Made by a program: the position numbers and the translations under genes. The notes beneath the pieces were generated by a model. The model did no database searches and was not told the DNA's origin. It saw only the letters and a list, made by a program, of their open reading frames with translations. 64,000 nucleotides of DNA from Candidatus Pelagibacter giovannonii (lineage in GTDB: Bacteria > Pseudomonadota > Alphaproteobacteria > Pelagibacterales > Pelagibacteraceae), in assembly GCF_012276695.1 (NCBI RefSeq), contig NZ_CP038852.1, forward strand, positions 310,001 through 374,000, in the 5' to 3' direction. This document shows positions 62,015 to 64,000 of the stretch, piece by piece. Positions within the stretch are counted from its first letter, which is position 1; each line of letters begins with the position of its first letter.

Positions 62015-62821
62015 TTATTTTGAAATAGGTTTTAAAAGTTTAAGCATTTTATTATGAATAGATTGATTAGCTGAAACTAAAATATTTCCAGCATTAACTG
62101 CATTTCTATTGTCCCAAGTTGTAACAATTCCTCCTGAAGCTTTTATAATTGGCATCAATGGGTGAATATCCCAAATTTTATTATTAGCTTGAAAAACAAC
62201 ATCAATTTTTCCCTCACATAAATGAGAGTAACTTAACGCATCTGCAGTTGGAAATTGCATTAATTTTAAAACTTTTGGAATTCTCATTTGCTGCTTAAGA
62301 GAGACTGCTCCATGGAATGCTCCTGATACTTTTATCTGACTAAATGGTGTTTTTTTCGAAACAGAAATTTTTCTTTTTTTACCTTTTTCAAAAACAAAAG
62401 AATTTTTATTATCAAAATTTAAATAATATTTATTTAATATTGGAAAGTTTACTAAACCAACAACTGGTATGCCTTTAAAATTAAGAGATATTAAATTACT
62501 CCACGTTGGATTACCTATTACAAATGATCTTGTTCCATCAATAGGGTCTATAACCCATGTATAATTACTAGTTGATTTTTTGTGACCAAATTCTTCACCT
62601 ATAACTTGATGATTTGGAAATTTTTTTTTAATCTTTAATCTAATAAATTTTTCAAATGCTTTGTCAGATGTTGTAACAGGATCATACCCTTTGCCTTTAA
62701 GTTTGTTAGATATCGCAAAAGTTTTATTAAGTTTTGAATAATAAAATTTATTTAGGTCTTTTGCTAAAGTATTTAAAAAGATAGAATATAATTTGTAATC
62801 TTTCTTGTTAGGTAAATTCAT
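62015..62821 (-). CDS. hisN: Inositol-monophosphatase family, probable histidinol-phosphatase
   Basis: 268 residues. Metal motifs GEEFG (about residue 76), WVIDPIDGTRSFVIG (about 89-103) and IWDIHPLMPIIKASGG near 217. The RSFVIGNPTWSNLI text is typical of HisN-type histidinol phosphate phosphatases. Overlaps the azoR stop by one base (TAATG). Inositol or nucleotide phosphates are alternative substrates. Confidence 0.78.
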   Translation of the reverse strand: MNLPNKKDYKLYSIFLNTLAKDLNKFYYSKLNKTFAISNKLKGKGYDPVTTSDKAFEKFIRLKIKKKFPNHQVIGEEFGHKKSTSNYTWVIDPIDGTRSFVIGNPTWSNLISLNFKGIPVVGLVNFPILNKYYLNFDNKNSFVFEKGKKRKISVSKKTPFSQIKVSGAFHGAVSLKQQMRIPKVLKLMQFPTADALSYSHLCEGKIDVVFQANNKIWDIHPLMPIIKASGGIVTTWDNRNAVNAGNILVSANQSIHNKMLKLLKPISK

Positions 62822-63402
62822 TATATTATATTTTCAATTTGTTTTTCAGCTTCTTTAATTGATTTTTCATAATCTAACGCCATTTGATCAGCACTTATTA
62901 CTTCAACTTTTTCAATTCCGAAGAAATTTAATATAAATTTTAACCACGGAGTTAAAAAATCCTCTGAGCTATTTAATTTAGTTCCACCTGAAGTAATTAC
63001 TAAATAAGCTTGTTTATTTTTAAGTAACCCCTCTCTTCTTCCATTGGGTTTAAACCTGAAGGTCTCACCAATTCTTGCTGCTAGGTCACACCAAGCTTTA
63101 AGAGTTGCTGGAGGCCCATAATTATAAATTGGTGCTGAAATTATAATGATATCGCTTTCTTTTAATTCACTCACAAGTTTATCTGATAATTCAAACATTT
63201 TTTTATGTTCTTCAGTTTGGTCTTTTTCTGCAATCTTCATTCCAGACTCAGTTAAGCCACTAACAAAGAGCATATCGTCATCTAAGTCTCTATAAATTAC
63301 TTCATCACCTGGTTTTTTGATTTTATCTAATAATTTTTTTGCTAATGCTCTTGAACTTGATCCTTCTTTTCTGGCACTTGAATCAATTTGATAAATTTTC
63401 AT
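62821..63402 (-). CDS. azoR: FMN-dependent NADH:azoreductase/quinone reductase
   Basis: 193-residue flavodoxin-like protein. IDSSARKEGSSSRALAKKL binds FMN phosphate, ISAPIYNYGPPATLKAWCDL and VITSGGTK are the AzoR signature loops. Likely reduces quinones; azo activity is a family label. First gene of azoR-hisN-DUF924. Confidence 0.9.
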   Translation of the reverse strand: MKIYQIDSSARKEGSSSRALAKKLLDKIKKPGDEVIYRDLDDDMLFVSGLTESGMKIAEKDQTEEHKKMFELSDKLVSELKESDIIIISAPIYNYGPPATLKAWCDLAARIGETFRFKPNGRREGLLKNKQAYLVITSGGTKLNSSEDFLTPWLKFILNFFGIEKVEVISADQMALDYEKSIKEAEKQIENII

Positions 63403-63425
63403 AAGTATAGATTGTTATTAACCTA

Positions 63426-64000
63426 TTAACCGAAGTTTTGCAAAAAGGGTAAATAGTTTAAAATATAGTAGCCTAAAATTTGCAATTGGTTTGTTAAAAT
63501 TAGAACCCCTGTTATTAAAAGTATTACACCCCCACTCTTTGTAACTAAATTAATATTTTTTTTAAAATTTTTAGAAAACATTAAAAATCTTTGCATTAGA
63601 TAACCTGATAAAATGAAAGGTATTGCCAACCCAAGTGAATAAAAGCTAAGTAATATTATAGCTTTAAATACTGTTTCTTCTGTAGAGGCTAGTGCAAGAA
63701 TTGACCCCAATATTGGACCAATACAAGGTGTCCATCCAAAACCAAAAGCCATACCAATAATAAATGAAAACCAAATATTATTATTTTTTTTGGTATAAAT
63801 CTTTTTTTCAAAATTTAAAAAATTAATATTTATAATTCCAATTAATTGTAGAGAAAATATAATGATAATTAAACCAGCAAGTATTCTTAATGTTTCTGAA
63901 TTTTGTAGTAATACTTGCCCCAAGTAAGAGGCTGCTGCACCAAATATAATAAAAACAAAAGAAAAACCTAAAGTAAATAATATTAATGGTACCAAATTAA
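63426..64000 (-). CDS. CcdA-like cytochrome c biogenesis/thiol transporter, cut by right window edge
   Basis: The frame is open to the window end, and the first 30-50 residues expected for CcdA (including the first conserved Cys-Pro helix) would lie outside; the TTG at 63995 is unlikely to be the start. Visible are FTLGFSFVFIIFGA, the second conserved Cys in GFGWTPCIGPILGSILALAS and about five helices. It would carry reducing power across the inner membrane for cytochrome c assembly. Confidence 0.85.
   Translation of the reverse strand, partial: NLVPLILFTLGFSFVFIIFGAAASYLGQVLLQNSETLRILAGLIIIIFSLQLIGIININFLNFEKKIYTKKNNNIWFSFIIGMAFGFGWTPCIGPILGSILALASTEETVFKAIILLSFYSLGLAIPFILSGYLMQRFLMFSKNFKKNINLVTKSGGVILLITGVLILTNQLQILGYYILNYLPFLQNFG

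Noticed and set aside
1..64000. CRISPR arrays, prophage, insertion sequences, tRNA and rRNA genes
   Set aside because: No spaced direct-repeat arrays, transposase or phage motifs, cloverleaf tRNA with T-loop, or rRNA-like sequence was seen on either strand.

Overview
The window looks like a chromosomal segment of a SAR11-type marine alphaproteobacterium (Pelagibacterales). This rests on AT-rich DNA (about 20-30% GC in the lines I counted, apart from one operon), AGA-dominated arginine codons, gene spacings of a few bases with many 1-11 base overlaps, and a familiar gene set: an aprMBA dissimilatory APS reductase, a TPP-riboswitch-controlled sodium symporter of the ThiV type, two-gene taurine and betaine transport operons, and almost no regulators. 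No rRNA, tRNA, IS element, phage or CRISPR array was seen.

Layout. 1-10.4 kb: sulfonate breakdown and sulfite disposal (xsc, suyAB, a SuyZ-type exporter, galE, a TauE-type exporter, then aprM-aprB-aprA plus a small unknown gene). 10.5-15.7 kb: a six-gene operon metC, MFS, pabB, pabA, pabC, HIT. 15.8-22.5 kb: housekeeping and small genes (mnmA, cysQ, recX, rhodanese, an FkbM/GT9 pair, bcp). 22.5-27.3 kb: amtB, HU, rseP and a yadGH-like ABC exporter. 27.4-29.7 kb: TPP riboswitch, thiV, tenA. 29.7-41.1 kb: the second sulfonate locus (tpa, ald and an unknown gene facing tauABC, then a ComC-like dehydrogenase, pta and hpsN). 41.1-49.2 kb: betaine-type proXVW with a LysE exporter, an alternative oxidase, and a TRAP operon of clearly higher GC that is flanked by a 20-base direct repeat. 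49.2-53.9 kb: an aldehyde dehydrogenase and an envelope cluster made of an inverse-autotransporter-like barrel, a secreted protein, a secreted HExxH protein and a regulator with a tandem operator. 54-56.4 kb: cysE-cysK. 56.6-60.5 kb: a run of very small genes ending in a mirrored SMR-DUF2798-DUF2798-SMR block. 60.5-61.5 kb: two intergenic regions rich in RNA-like structure. 61.5-64 kb: DUF924, a HisN-like phosphatase, azoR and a ccdA-like gene cut by the right edge.

How the genes fit. Taurine would enter by TauABC, be transaminated by Tpa (Ald regenerates pyruvate and releases ammonium), and be cleaved by Xsc to sulfite and acetyl phosphate, which Pta turns into acetyl-CoA. DHPS would be oxidised by HpsN to sulfolactate, which SuyAB splits to pyruvate and sulfite, with a ComC-like enzyme linking to sulfopyruvate. 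Sulfite can be oxidised by AprBA-AprM or exported. The least explained parts are the envelope cluster at 50.8-53.9 kb, the TRAP acquisition scar, the small-protein operon, and the structured region at 60.67-60.89 kb. All calls are by reading alone; no database search was possible.
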